NCBI RefSeq assembly: GCF_900141745.1
Contig: NZ_FSRM01000001.1
Coordinates: 4,278,001-4,342,000, forward strand
DNA: 64,000 bases
Source of the DNA: Paraburkholderia phenazinium
Lineage (GTDB): Bacteria > Pseudomonadota > Gammaproteobacteria > Burkholderiales > Burkholderiaceae
Reading direction: 5' to 3'
Below, piece by piece: positions 36,962 through 46,494 of this stretch. The notes below the pieces were generated by a model that was not told the DNA's origin, made no database searches, and was given only the letters and a program-made list of their open reading frames with translations. Positions within the stretch are counted from its first letter, which is position 1; each line of letters starts with the position of its first letter. Both the position numbers and the translations under genes were made by a program.

Positions 36962-38080
36962 ATGTCCAAATCAAGGTCCGACGATCAATCAATTAACCGT
37001 ATAACCGACGCTTCGCCGACGCAAAAAAGTCGTTACGAGGCTGTCGGATCGGCCGTGTCGCGCATCGGGGCTGCTATCGATAGCAAGGCGCTTGTTCGCA
37101 CGTTGACGGCCCTTTCCCCATTAGTCGTCCTCGCGCTGGTTTCCGGTCAGACAAAGTGGTTGCTCGTTTCGCTGGTGACGGTGTCGACCGCTATCGCAGT
37201 GGATCGCTCGCATCTCGCTCCGCTCGGGGTTATTTCCCACGGGATAACCATCGGAGCGGGCTTCCTGGTATTGATGGCCTCGCTTGCGTATCCACCACTG
37301 TTTGTCGTAGCCACTGCCCTAATGGCAATGGGGTCGATTTTGGTGACCGCACGGGGAAGCGAATTGCGCTCACTCGGTAGCTATACGTTCATTCCGGTAC
37401 TTTACCTCGCCTGCGAGAGCGCCGAGGGAGTGAGGCAATCTTCACTCATTCATCGCGGGTTCGAACTTCTTCCCTTCGTATTGGCTGCTTTCTTGCCGGT
37501 TCTGCTGATTTCCTCGATCAATCATTACCGCGAACGCCGTCCAGAGATTTCATATCTAGCGCACTATGCGAAATGGTCGAAGCGTTCTGAGCGTGGCGAC
37601 CGTGTTCCGTACGTCGAAGCGATGATCGCAATAGCACTCGCCGTAGGCCTCGCCGCAGCGCTCGTGGAGTGGAGGCATATCGAGCGCGGACAATGGATGA
37701 TCTGGTCTGCGGCGAGCGTGGTGACGGGCAGTGCGGCGAGCGCCCGAGTCAAGTTCCGGAATCGTATCGCGGGGGCCATCTTAGGCGTGCCGGCCGGTAT
37801 CTTCGTCGGGTTGTTGGTCCCCCACGACTATTTCGTGCGAGACCTGGTTATCCTCGCTGCGTTGCTGACACTCGTCTGCATTCGGCCCTACGTTATGGCA
37901 TTCGGCACGCGTTGCGCCTGCGCCGCGATGGCATTCGTGGTTGCCGGGCAGTCGTGGACTTTCGCTAGCGAGCGTCTGATCAACGTAGCGGCCGGCAGTG
38001 CAATCGGTCTCTTGATTACGCTGGCTGTGCACGTTATCGCGAGGCGCATCGAACGCTCGCGCAAACCGGTCTCATTTTGA
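36962..38080 (+). CDS. FUSC-family (aromatic acid exporter-like) membrane protein
   Basis: 372 residues from ATG 36962, with GGAG 8 bp upstream. Two blocks of hydrophobic helices (about 45-165 and 220-370) separated by a short soluble stretch (HYRERRPEISYLAHYAKWSKRSERGD). The second block starts VEAMIAIALAVGLAAALVEW and includes GQWMIWSAASVVTGSAASARVKFRNRIAGAILGVPAG, the FUSC signature also found in p-hydroxybenzoate efflux protein AaeB and in YccS. Shorter than typical AaeB (about 650). The substrate is unknown. Confidence 0.82.
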   Translation: MSKSRSDDQSINRITDASPTQKSRYEAVGSAVSRIGAAIDSKALVRTLTALSPLVVLALVSGQTKWLLVSLVTVSTAIAVDRSHLAPLGVISHGITIGAGFLVLMASLAYPPLFVVATALMAMGSILVTARGSELRSLGSYTFIPVLYLACESAEGVRQSSLIHRGFELLPFVLAAFLPVLLISSINHYRERRPEISYLAHYAKWSKRSERGDRVPYVEAMIAIALAVGLAAALVEWRHIERGQWMIWSAASVVTGSAASARVKFRNRIAGAILGVPAGIFVGLLVPHDYFVRDLVILAALLTLVCIRPYVMAFGTRCACAAMAFVVAGQSWTFASERLINVAAGSAIGLLITLAVHVIARRIERSRKPVSF

Positions 38081-38161
38081 TGATCGGCAAGATTCCGGTC
38101 GCCCCTGTCGACGGGTCCGATGTTGCGTCGCGCGCGCAAGCGAATGGCCGCTCGGAGCCGC

Positions 38162-38458
38162 TCATCGGCCGTTTAGCGATCCGCGCGACCATACCGACAA
38201 TTGCACGATAGCTACTCTCGCAACGATTGGAATCGCGATTTCCGGCGCGAGCAGCGGAATGAGACTATCAAACATCCGCGACGACGACGGAAAGCCGTGA
38301 AGAAGCACGATGGTTGGCGCGTCTTTCGGCCCCGCCTCTCGATAGAAAACGCCAACACCTTTCACTTCTGCCCGGTGATAAGTAAGGGTCGATGAGGACG
38401 ATCCGCTCGGATCAGTTCTGCGTGGGCGGGAATCGGTAGACGAACTCTTTGTATTCAT
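38162..38458 (-). pseudogene. Truncated alpha/beta hydrolase (epoxide hydrolase/dehalogenase type)
   Basis: 98-residue remnant starting MNTKSSSTD at 38458. It has the usual opening of this hydrolase family (YREAGPKDAPTIVLLHGFPSSSRMFDSLIPLLAP), including the oxyanion loop HGFPSSS. After LLAP the sequence becomes unrelated and stops after about 26 residues, so the nucleophile elbow and the rest of the fold are missing. The deletion endpoint lies near 38230. Not expected to be functional. Confidence 0.82.
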
Positions 38459-38548
38459 GGTGACTCCGTTATGAGGCAACGTTGGAGCGGCAAGTTAAGT
38501 CTGCGCCCTTCGGTCCCTCGAAGCAGACGACATTGCTCGTCAGTCACC

Positions 38549-40249
38549 TTAGCTGGCGACCGAGGCGGACGCATTTTCCCGCTCCTGCAGCAGTCGCCAC
38601 TGAACCTTTCCGCTGCCCGTTCGGGGTAGCCCAGCGACGAATTCAACGATCTGGGGTACCTTATACGCAGCCATATGCTCATGTGCCCATTCAGTGATCT
38701 GCTTTGCTGATACATCAGCGCCGGCCCGCACGACCACGAATGCCTTCACCGCCTCACCCTTGCGCGCGTCTGTTGTTGCTACGACACATGCTTCCTGAAC
38801 CGCAGGGTGCGCAAACAACAAAGTCTCGACTTCCGCGGGCCATACCTTATAGCCAGACACATTTATCATTCGCTTCAACCGGTCGACGAAGAAGAAATAT
38901 CCGTCCTCGTCGATATAGCCGAGATCGCCAGTGCGCAGATAACGTATGCCTGAAACCTCGACGAAGGCGTCGCGCGTGGCATCGGGGCGTCCCCAGTAAC
39001 CCGTGAACACCTGCGGACCGCTGATCAGAATCTCGCCCGTTTCCCGCGGACCGAGCACTTCGAGCGTGATGGGATCAACCACAATTGATTCGGTATCCTG
39101 TATCGGTATGCCCAGACACTGCAGCTTGCATCGCTGCGGTGGATTGATGTGAGTCGCTGAGATGGTCTCGGACAACCCGTAGCCCTCCATGTAGGGGACA
39201 CCCAAGCGAGCTTCGATGCGCTGTGCCAGTGCGTTCGGCATGGCGGCGCCACCGCCCGCCAGACGCTCGATGGAACTCAAGTCGAAACGCTCAAGATCGG
39301 GCAGGCTCATAAAGTCAACCATCATCGTCGATATCGCAATCCAGAGCCCTACGCGATAGCGCTCGATCAGGAGAGCGGCACATCGACTGTCCCATCGGGT
39401 CATCACAACCATGGTCGAACCGAGAGAGATCGCCACGTTCATGCATTGCTGCATGCCGGTAACATGAAACATCGGCATCGCGCACAAGATCGCCGAGTCA
39501 GGAGACACATGACACCATTGCGCAGAGGCCGCGACGACATGCGTTGCGCTACGATTGGTGTGCATGCATCCTTTCGGCGCGCCCGTGGTGCCCGACGTGT
39601 AGGGGATCACCGCAAGGTCCTCGGGCGATGCCACGTACGGCGACGGCTGCTGAGCGGCCGCAAGCGCGGCACGCCAACGCACCACGTTCGGCGCAATAGC
39701 TACAGAGTGCTCGGAGTAGATATCGAGTTCGGGGACGGTTTCAGTCAGCACGACTGGCAGCGGCAGGTCGGTGTTGTCAGCAAGATAGTCGGAATAGCGC
39801 GCCACAATCGCGTGGCTGATCGCGCCGCCAAGAAGAGGCTGGGCATTCTCGTAGAGTTCTTCACCCAGCAGAACGACCTTGGCGCCGCAGTCCTCAATAA
39901 TCTGCCGAAGTTCGGCGGTCGTGTTCATCGGATTCACCGGCACAACCACTGCATTGGCTCGCAAGATTGCATAGTAGCCGATCACGTATTGCGGGCTGTT
40001 CTGCATATACAGTGCGACGCGATCGCCACGCGCGACGGCGCACTGACACTGCAGAAAGCCGGCCAGCGCCTCTACTTCTTGCCGCAATTGCGCATAACTC
40101 AACGTCCCGCCGTAGTAGTGAAGCGCCGTCTTCCCGGGATATCGGCTGGCAGAGGTTTCGAGGTTTCCGTACAGCGAAGGCTGCGGCGATGACAGGTGAT
40201 GCGCAAGGCCCTCGGGCCAGTATGGCGAATCTTTCACGTTTCCCTCCAT
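38549..40249 (-). CDS. Acyl-CoA synthetase / long-chain fatty acid CoA ligase-like (AMP-binding)
   Basis: 566 residues. ANL-superfamily motifs: the P-loop AVIPYTSGTTGAPKGCMHTN, EGYGLSE, the ribose-binding YLRTGDLGYIDEDGY, and the C-terminal Lys in RTGSGKVQW. It activates a carboxylic acid with ATP and ligates it to CoA. The first residues (SPYWPEGLAHHLSSPQPSLYGNLETSASRYPGKTAL) match long-chain acyl-CoA ligases. No beta-oxidation gene is next to it, so the substrate is open. Confidence 0.92.
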   Translation of the reverse strand: MEGNVKDSPYWPEGLAHHLSSPQPSLYGNLETSASRYPGKTALHYYGGTLSYAQLRQEVEALAGFLQCQCAVARGDRVALYMQNSPQYVIGYYAILRANAVVVPVNPMNTTAELRQIIEDCGAKVVLLGEELYENAQPLLGGAISHAIVARYSDYLADNTDLPLPVVLTETVPELDIYSEHSVAIAPNVVRWRAALAAAQQPSPYVASPEDLAVIPYTSGTTGAPKGCMHTNRSATHVVAASAQWCHVSPDSAILCAMPMFHVTGMQQCMNVAISLGSTMVVMTRWDSRCAALLIERYRVGLWIAISTMMVDFMSLPDLERFDLSSIERLAGGGAAMPNALAQRIEARLGVPYMEGYGLSETISATHINPPQRCKLQCLGIPIQDTESIVVDPITLEVLGPRETGEILISGPQVFTGYWGRPDATRDAFVEVSGIRYLRTGDLGYIDEDGYFFFVDRLKRMINVSGYKVWPAEVETLLFAHPAVQEACVVATTDARKGEAVKAFVVVRAGADVSAKQITEWAHEHMAAYKVPQIVEFVAGLPRTGSGKVQWRLLQERENASASVAS

Positions 40250-40919
40250 CAGGTGGCGCTCCGGATGCCTTCAACGATTGATGCCGTTGAGTCGGCGCCG
40301 TTGCCGTGGCATCCGTTATGTACGACTGGAAAAGCCGACGGCGTTATCGAGCTTTGTTTGTGCGTTCGATCCCGTCTTAAGCTTAGTACGCCAGTGACGC
40401 TGCGACACAGTATCGACGGCTCTACTTGCTGGCCGACCTACGAGGCCTTCGCAGTCATTTGCTCCCAGCGATAGCGCGTTATTCGCGCCGCGCGATTCTG
40501 AATATGCCTGCCTTTTGTCCGATGTTCATCTGGCATCTGTGAATATTGTGGATTACGCTACCTTTTGCTATGCGACTTTAAAACGTAGCTGACTCACGAA
40601 GTCACAATTGCGCGGACTTTCGTGCACCCCTTCTGCACGTGCCTGCCGACACCGAGCGAAAAACGACCGCCTGGTGGGGCATTTCGCCATTTAATTACTT
40701 TGACCAACGCCGCGGCTTTCTCGCATCCCCAGCGGGAACAGCCGACCGCATCGACAGCCCCTCGTTGTCTTATCGCGCGTTTCCGCAAACGGCAGCAGCC
40801 AGGTATTACTCCAGCAATCTTTAATTTCATTGGTTTGAATTGGACGCCGCATCCGGCCGGCAAACAGGCTCCTGCCCGCCGCGACGTTACGCGCCTGATT
40901 TGGCGACAAGGAGATGGCC
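40250..40919. other. Intergenic region, no gene recognised
   Basis: About 670 bp between divergent genes. Several overlapping short frames occur on both strands but none has a domain, signal peptide or good ribosome site. It is AT-richer near 40480-40600, consistent with promoter DNA. Confidence 0.55.
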
Positions 40920-41498
40920 ATGAAGATCAAGCATTTAAGCATTTTGTCGGCAACCGCCGTTGCACTTCTCTCGCTCAGCGGTGCCGCGCAGGCCGGCGGC
41001 CCCGGCGGCGTTTGCTCGAACGCAACGCTAAAGGGAGCGTTCGGGTTTATCGGTCACGGAGAGATTCTTGGACTGATAGGCGCCGATGGTACGGTGCACC
41101 CTTACGCTGCCCCATCGATCCTTGATGACGTCGCGCTGGTGACGTTCGACGGCGCGGGCAATTTTTCGCGCACCGACTTCGGGGTTATTGGCGGGCTGCC
41201 GAAAGGGGGTGAGACCACATTCAATCCGAACCAGACCGGCACCTACACGGTGAACTCCGATTGCACCGGCACCATGAAAATCGTCTATACCCCCGGCGGA
41301 GGCGTTCCGGCCGGCGTCGAGACTGATCTGAACATCGTCGTGGCTGCTGACGGCACGCTCATCGAATCGGTTGTCTACAGGGCGATCACTGTCTCAGGTG
41401 CGAGCGCGGACGGCGTAGTAACGTGTCCGTCATATTGCCAGCAAGGTGTGCAGGAAAGTTTTGAGGGGAAAAAAGTCCTGGTCTACGGTTTTCGTTAG
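40920..41498 (+). CDS. Small secreted protein of unknown function
   Basis: 192 residues from ATG 40920; AAGGAG at 40908-40913 is correctly spaced for this ATG, not for one at 40914. Signal peptide MKIKHLSILSATAVALLSLSGAAQA, then a Gly-rich beta-type domain with four Cys (C33-type near the start, DCTG, and CPSYC) that could form disulfides. Repeated motifs such as VALVTFDGAGNFSRTD and QTGTYTVNSDCTGTMKI resemble many small exported proteins of Burkholderiaceae. No known function. Confidence 0.82.
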   Translation: MKIKHLSILSATAVALLSLSGAAQAGGPGGVCSNATLKGAFGFIGHGEILGLIGADGTVHPYAAPSILDDVALVTFDGAGNFSRTDFGVIGGLPKGGETTFNPNQTGTYTVNSDCTGTMKIVYTPGGGVPAGVETDLNIVVAADGTLIESVVYRAITVSGASADGVVTCPSYCQQGVQESFEGKKVLVYGFR

Positions 41499-41664
41499 TC
41501 AGGTCCGGATGGGCTCACAACGGTCGGACGGGCTTTCAATCTGGAGTCCATATTCGCGCCACACGCGAGATTGATCCATCGTCGTTTGAGCATACCCAGG
41601 GGTTTTCCCGCCTGTGGAAGCAGGTGGGCGCGCCGTTACTACAGGTCATCGGTAAGGACTGGTA

Positions 41665-44103
41665 ATGATCATGAGGCGCGAATTCAACCGGCTGGATGTA
41701 TTGACGCAACTGCTCGCGGGATCAGCGGCCATGGTCGTGCTGATCGTCTTGCTGGGCGTGGTGGCCATTATCGAGATGCACGCAGGTAACAGCCGGGTAT
41801 CAGCGCTGCAGGGAATCCAGCTACCCGCGGTGCGCAGCAGCCTGCAGATGGCCGCGAGCACGCGCGAGATCGCGCTGGGCGAATTTCTCGCCGTCGGGGC
41901 GAACACGCCGCTAGACATAAAGCACGGCACAGACATGACCGACGCCGGCATCGGCATGTTCCGTAACGCGCTCGCCGGCTATCGCGCGCTCGCTTCGGGC
42001 GATGACGTGGCGCGCGTCCGACGCGTGGCCGATTTCTTCGAACACTACATTGCTATCGACGCGAAGATCCGTGCCGCGCTGGCCGACGGCAATCAGGCGG
42101 ATGCCTCGCAGCAGATCATGGGGGCGGCTGCACAAACCCGTGCCGCGCTTGATCGCGAACTGGAGGCCATTGTGGCGGGCAACGATGCCGCGGCCGCGAG
42201 AGAGGGCGCCGCCGCGCAGGCCGCGTATCACCACACGATCCTCACGGTCGCGGGTTTCATCCTGTTCGCGTCGCTCATCGCGCTCATCGTCTCGCTCGTG
42301 ATCGCCAGAGGCATCCTGCGCCAGCTCGGCGGAGAGCCGCGGGTTGCCGCTGCCCTCACTGCCCGCATTGCCGCTGGTGACCTCTCGACGGCCATCCGCA
42401 CGCGCCCTGGCGATGGCACGAGCCTGATGGTCGGGCTTGAGTTCATGCGTGAGCGTCTGGCCGCCATGGTCGAGGAGATCCAGCAGAGCTCGCTCCAGCT
42501 GAAACAGAAAACCGCCGACATCCAGGCGATGCTGCAGAACATGCAACAAGGCATTCTGACCGTCGTCGACGGCGGCATCGTGCATCCGGAATACTCGGCG
42601 TACCTCGAAGCAATTCTCGAGACGACCGACATTGCGGGGCAGCCGCTGCTCGATCTCGTGTTCGACAACACCGACGTGGGCAGCGATGCGCGTGCGCAGA
42701 TCGAGGCCGCGCTCGACGCGTGCCTCGGCGAAGACAGCATGAACTTCGCGTTCAACGAGCATCTGCTTGTCAACGAAATCTCGAAGACGATGGCCGATGG
42801 CCGCGTGAAAATTCTCGACCTGAGCTGGTCGGCGATCATCGGCGAAAACGACATCGTCGTGCGCCTGATGCTGTGCGTGCGCGACGTAACCGAGCTGCGT
42901 GCGCTTGCCGCCGAAGCGGGCGAGCAGCGCCGCCGCCTCGAAATGATCGGCGAGATCCTTGCGGTGAGCGAAGAGAAGTTCCACCAGTTCGTGGAAAGCT
43001 CGATCGGCTTTATCCACGAAAACGAACGCATCATCCGCGAGCATGACAGGCCCGATCTGGACGCGGTCGCGAAGCTGTTCCGCAACATGCATACGGTGAA
43101 GGGCAATGCACGCACCTACAGCTTCCAGCACCTCACGAGCATCGTGCACGACGCCGAGCAGCGCTATGACGCGCTGCGCACGGCGCAAGGCGATCACATT
43201 TGGGACCAGCAGGCGCTGATCGCCGACCTCGGGCGCGTGAAGGCCGCGCTCGAAGCGTACGCGACGATCAACGAAGTGAGCCTCGGCCGCAAGGGAGGCA
43301 AGGCCGCGAGCAGCGCCGAGCGCTACCTGATGGTCGACATCGCGCTGATCCAGCAACACCTCGAAATGCTCGAGGGGGCAGATGCATCGGATCCGCAGGC
43401 GCTGCTGGAGATGCGTGAGTCGATGCACCGCACGCTTCGGCTGCTCGGTACTGAGACGCTCGGCGAAGCGCTCGGCGGCGTACTCGGCTCGCTGCCGTCG
43501 CTCGCGAAGGAGCTCGGCAAGGAAGTGCCGCACGTGCGGATTGACGACAACGGCTACCGGGTCCGCAGCCAGGCGTGCGGTGTGCTGTGCGATGTCTTCA
43601 CGCATTTGCTGCGCAACTGCGTCGACCACGGCATTGAGCCGGCGGACGAGCGCATCGCCGCAGGCAAACCGGCGCCGGGCACGATCGCACTGGAGATGGG
43701 CGTTGACGACCACGCGCTGCAGATCACGGTCAGCGACGACGGACGCGGCCTCGCGCTGGCGAAGATCCGCCGCGCGGCAATTGAACGCGGATGGCTCAGC
43801 ATTGACGAAGCGGCGAGCGACGAGACCATCGCCGCCTTCATCTTCCGTCCGGGCTTCTCCACCGCGCAGACGGTGAGCGAAGTGTCGGGACGCGGCGTCG
43901 GCATGGACGCGGTGCGCGATTTCATCCGCCGTGAGCATGGCCGCATTGAGCTGCGCTTCACCGATGACCGTCAGGGCGCCGACTTCCGCAGCTTCCAGAC
44001 GGTCGCCTGGCTGCCCGAAACGTGGACGGTAGACAGTCTCGGGGAGCCGGACCGCGCGCAACGCAGGCGCGGTGACGAAGTAAGCACAGCGATCGCAGGA
44101 TAG
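41665..44103 (+). CDS. Membrane-bound CheA-like histidine kinase with MCP-type sensor domain
   Basis: 812 residues. TM1 (about 16-38) and TM2 (about 193-215) flank a periplasmic four-helix-bundle domain as in chemoreceptors. Then come a HAMP linker (about 215-270), a coiled coil, a PAS-like region (MLQNMQQGILTVVDGG...), an HPt domain with phospho-acceptor His476 (NMHTVKGNAR), and a CheA-type ATPase domain with LLRNCVDHGIEPADER, VSDDGRGL, FRPGFSTAQTVSEVSGRGVGMDAV. There is no CheW-like regulatory domain and no receiver. So sensor, HPt and kinase are joined in one chain, bypassing the receptor-CheW-CheA array. No response regulator is adjacent. Confidence 0.9.
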   Translation: MIMRREFNRLDVLTQLLAGSAAMVVLIVLLGVVAIIEMHAGNSRVSALQGIQLPAVRSSLQMAASTREIALGEFLAVGANTPLDIKHGTDMTDAGIGMFRNALAGYRALASGDDVARVRRVADFFEHYIAIDAKIRAALADGNQADASQQIMGAAAQTRAALDRELEAIVAGNDAAAAREGAAAQAAYHHTILTVAGFILFASLIALIVSLVIARGILRQLGGEPRVAAALTARIAAGDLSTAIRTRPGDGTSLMVGLEFMRERLAAMVEEIQQSSLQLKQKTADIQAMLQNMQQGILTVVDGGIVHPEYSAYLEAILETTDIAGQPLLDLVFDNTDVGSDARAQIEAALDACLGEDSMNFAFNEHLLVNEISKTMADGRVKILDLSWSAIIGENDIVVRLMLCVRDVTELRALAAEAGEQRRRLEMIGEILAVSEEKFHQFVESSIGFIHENERIIREHDRPDLDAVAKLFRNMHTVKGNARTYSFQHLTSIVHDAEQRYDALRTAQGDHIWDQQALIADLGRVKAALEAYATINEVSLGRKGGKAASSAERYLMVDIALIQQHLEMLEGADASDPQALLEMRESMHRTLRLLGTETLGEALGGVLGSLPSLAKELGKEVPHVRIDDNGYRVRSQACGVLCDVFTHLLRNCVDHGIEPADERIAAGKPAPGTIALEMGVDDHALQITVSDDGRGLALAKIRRAAIERGWLSIDEAASDETIAAFIFRPGFSTAQTVSEVSGRGVGMDAVRDFIRREHGRIELRFTDDRQGADFRSFQTVAWLPETWTVDSLGEPDRAQRRRGDEVSTAIAG

Positions 44104-44221
44104 AGTGCCACGCCAGTGGCGTGATGAATTGATTCAGTAAATCAACAGGCACCGTCCTGCTTCCCACGCTACACGCTGTTGCGTTCCGCATGCAGCGACT
44201 CGACATCTTATGCGGTACTCC

Positions 44222-44827
44222 TTAGCGAAGTGCAGCCGCTACCGCCTCGTCGATCTGCAGCGCAAAGCGTGCTTCAACATCGGGCACCGTGTAGCCAATT
44301 GACAGTTCCAGATACGCGTCGCCAAGCACCAACTGAACGAATGTCGCTGACCGCAAGGCAGCAGTCGACTCGTCAAACCGCTTGCGCAGAATCTTTGCGG
44401 CGAAGGCACGCACGACCTTTGCACCATTTTCGTAAAACACCTGGCCAAGTTCCGGAAGACGCTCGGCCTCAGCAACGATGGCCCGGTAAAGCCGCAAATT
44501 ATCCGGCGTAATAAGACCTCGTGCCAGCAACCATCCCAACTCGCGCAACTCAACTTCGGGTGCGCCATCGGTTTGCTCGCCCTGAGCGCTGGCAAGCAAC
44601 GCGCCCACCTGAGCGCACATCTCGCCGACCAGACCAACGAAGAGCGCCTCCTTCGACTTGAAGTGGCGGTAGACCGTCTGTTTGCCGACGCCGGCGGCCG
44701 AGGCGACATCGTCCATCGTTGCCAGGCCGAAACCTTGGCTTAAAAAAACGGTTTTTGCACCGTCGAGGATGGCGAATCGCTTACGGCGTTGCAGCGGGCT
44801 CAGGTCGGGGAGAGAAGAAGTGTCCAT
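44222..44827 (-). CDS. TetR family regulator of SDR/DoxX operon
   Basis: 201 residues from ATG 44827 (a further in-frame ATG at 44848 would lengthen it by 7). HTH region: RKRFAILDGAKTVFLSQGFGLATMDDVASAAGVGKQTVYRHFKSKEALF; C-terminal ligand domain of the AefR/TetR_C type. Divergent from the SDR gene across two copies of a palindromic operator, so it probably represses both directions. Confidence 0.93.
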   Translation of the reverse strand: MDTSSLPDLSPLQRRKRFAILDGAKTVFLSQGFGLATMDDVASAAGVGKQTVYRHFKSKEALFVGLVGEMCAQVGALLASAQGEQTDGAPEVELRELGWLLARGLITPDNLRLYRAIVAEAERLPELGQVFYENGAKVVRAFAAKILRKRFDESTAALRSATFVQLVLGDAYLELSIGYTVPDVEARFALQIDEAVAAALR

Positions 44828-44855
44828 GCGAGATAAATAGCAGATCATCGAGTAG

Positions 44856-44914
44856 TTGACAAGACTGGTCAGTCTCGTTTAGATTTGCGGAAACGAGACT
44901 GATTAGTCTCGTTT
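44856..44914 (+). promoter_or_regulatory. SDR promoter with tandem TetR operators
   Basis: TTGACA (44856-44861) and TTAGAT (44879-44884) are 17 bp apart. Operator 1 (44857-44880) lies across the promoter spacer with right arm AGTCTCGTTT and a 7/10 left arm. Operator 2 (44891-44914) is perfect: arms AAACGAGACT and AGTCTCGTTT around GATT, at the expected start site. Confidence 0.8.
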
Positions 44915-44954
44915 GTACGACTATTCAACTCGCAGCCAAACATTGGAGAACGCT

Positions 44955-45878
44955 TTGAAACTGTTCATCACAGGTGGTACTGGCTTTATCGGGCAAGCGG
45001 TCGCGCGCAAGGCTATCAACCTCGGCCATCAGGTGACGGCGTTGGTTCGCAAGGACAGTTCGGCGGCCGCCAGCGCACTGGCACGCCTCGGTGTGACACT
45101 GCATTCCGGCGACCTGCGCGAGCCACAGTCTTTCGCCGCGATTGCAGGCGCCGCTGATGGGGTGGTGCACACCGCGTCGACCAACGATGCTTCCGCCGGC
45201 GCTGCTGATGAGGCCGCGGCTGTCGCGATGCTTTCGCATCTGCATCCGGGCGCGGCATTTGTTTATACGTCGGGCACCTGGGTCTACGGCAATACGGAGG
45301 GGGAAGCCGCGACTGAAGCATCGGCGCTGAATCCGACGCCACTCATCGCCTGGCGCCCCGCAGTGGAGCAACAGGTGCAGGCGCTAGCAGCAAGCCGCTC
45401 GATTGCTGCAGTGATCCTCAGGCCGGCGATGGTGCATGGCGACGGTGGCGGCGTTTTTGGCATGCTTGCCGGCATGGCCCGTCAAACTGGCAGTGTGAGG
45501 ATCGTAGGCGATGGTCGCAACCACTGGCCTGCCGTTCACGTCGATGATCTCGCCACGGCCTATCTGAGCGCGATGGAGCGGGCGGCACGCGGGGACGCAC
45601 AAGTCACGGGACAGATCTTCAACGTGGTCTCGGAAGAGGCCGTTGCCCTTGCCGAAATAGGTGAAGCAATTCGGGCCTCGGTCGGCGCCGATCGCGTCGA
45701 ACCCTGGCCGCTCGACGATGCTCGCCAATCGCTGGGACCGTTCGCTGACGCACTGGCACTCGATCAGACAGTAAGCGGCCAGCATGCCCGGCGAGTTCTT
45801 GCGTGGACGCCCCGCGGCCCCGGCCTGATTGCGGATCTCTCTGCGCAAAAGCACTTCCAGCAAGTCAACGGAGCATGA
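44955..45878 (+). CDS. NAD(P)-dependent SDR/epimerase-type oxidoreductase
   Basis: 307 residues if read from TTG 44955, which has GGAGA 6 bp upstream and starts directly at the Rossmann strand (KLFITGGTGFIGQAVARKA); an earlier TTG at 44913 would add residues that lie inside the operator. The extended SDR fold has TGGTGFIG, a DGVVHTAS motif and YTSGTWVYG; the YxxxK pair is not obvious, so the protein may be an atypical member. Operon partner of the DoxX gene, whose ATG overlaps its stop. Controlled by the divergent TetR protein. Confidence 0.85.
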   Translation: MKLFITGGTGFIGQAVARKAINLGHQVTALVRKDSSAAASALARLGVTLHSGDLREPQSFAAIAGAADGVVHTASTNDASAGAADEAAAVAMLSHLHPGAAFVYTSGTWVYGNTEGEAATEASALNPTPLIAWRPAVEQQVQALAASRSIAAVILRPAMVHGDGGGVFGMLAGMARQTGSVRIVGDGRNHWPAVHVDDLATAYLSAMERAARGDAQVTGQIFNVVSEEAVALAEIGEAIRASVGADRVEPWPLDDARQSLGPFADALALDQTVSGQHARRVLAWTPRGPGLIADLSAQKHFQQVNGA

Positions 45879-46225
45879 CCATGGCGTGGAACAGTGCATC
45901 TTTCGAGTCGATTCTCGCGATGATCGTAGCGGTTCTGTTCGCGGTTGCCGGGGTGGTCAATCTCGCGGGACGCGGCGCGGTGAAGCGCGACTTCGCGCGC
46001 TGGGGTTACCCGGCATGGTTTCATTTGCTCTGTGGCGCACTTGAGCTGTTGTGCGCGGCACTTCTTTTTGGACAACAAACCAGAGTTCTGGGCCTGATGC
46101 TGGCCGGTGCGATTTTGATCGCCGTGCTCTTCACGTTGGTGCGAAACCGCGAGTCGTTCGGGCATCTCGCCCCGGCGCTGGTCTTCTCGGCTCTCGTTGT
46201 GGTTACTGTGGCGCTCCGCGGTTGA
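45875..46225 (+). CDS. DoxX-like small membrane protein
   Basis: 116 residues with four hydrophobic segments; ESILAMIVAVLFAVAGVVNLAG and FHLLCGALELLCAALLF follow the DoxX pattern. ATGA overlap (45875-45878) with the SDR stop shows translational coupling. DoxX proteins are membrane components often placed next to oxidoreductases and TetR regulators of electrophile or redox stress; the exact role is unknown. Confidence 0.85.
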   Translation: MTMAWNSASFESILAMIVAVLFAVAGVVNLAGRGAVKRDFARWGYPAWFHLLCGALELLCAALLFGQQTRVLGLMLAGAILIAVLFTLVRNRESFGHLAPALVFSALVVVTVALRG

Positions 46226-46494
46226 GGCTTGCCGCCACGGTGCGTCCCTCGCCGCGTTGTAAGGCATCTTTCAGGCATGCCCGCCAACTTGCGCTATCAG
46301 TACCACTACCAGGTCACATTTGATTGACAATTCTCACATCGTCTTACAACAATAGCAGTAAGGATCCCATCAGAAGGTCCTGCCCGATCTCGTCACTGCG
46401 TCTATGCATTCCGCCGCGCACGAGCGTCGCCACGTCGCTCCCTGGAAGACGAATGGATGACCACTTATCGGTAAGACAAAAGGAGATGAATCAA

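Noticed and set aside
40622..41125. Overlapping frames before the small secreted protein
   Set aside because: They overlap the real gene in another frame and have shadow-type Arg-rich composition.
41911..44061. 716-residue minus-strand frame opposite the CheA-like kinase
   Set aside because: Complement of a high-GC gene; His/Arg-rich composition without domains, so a shadow frame.
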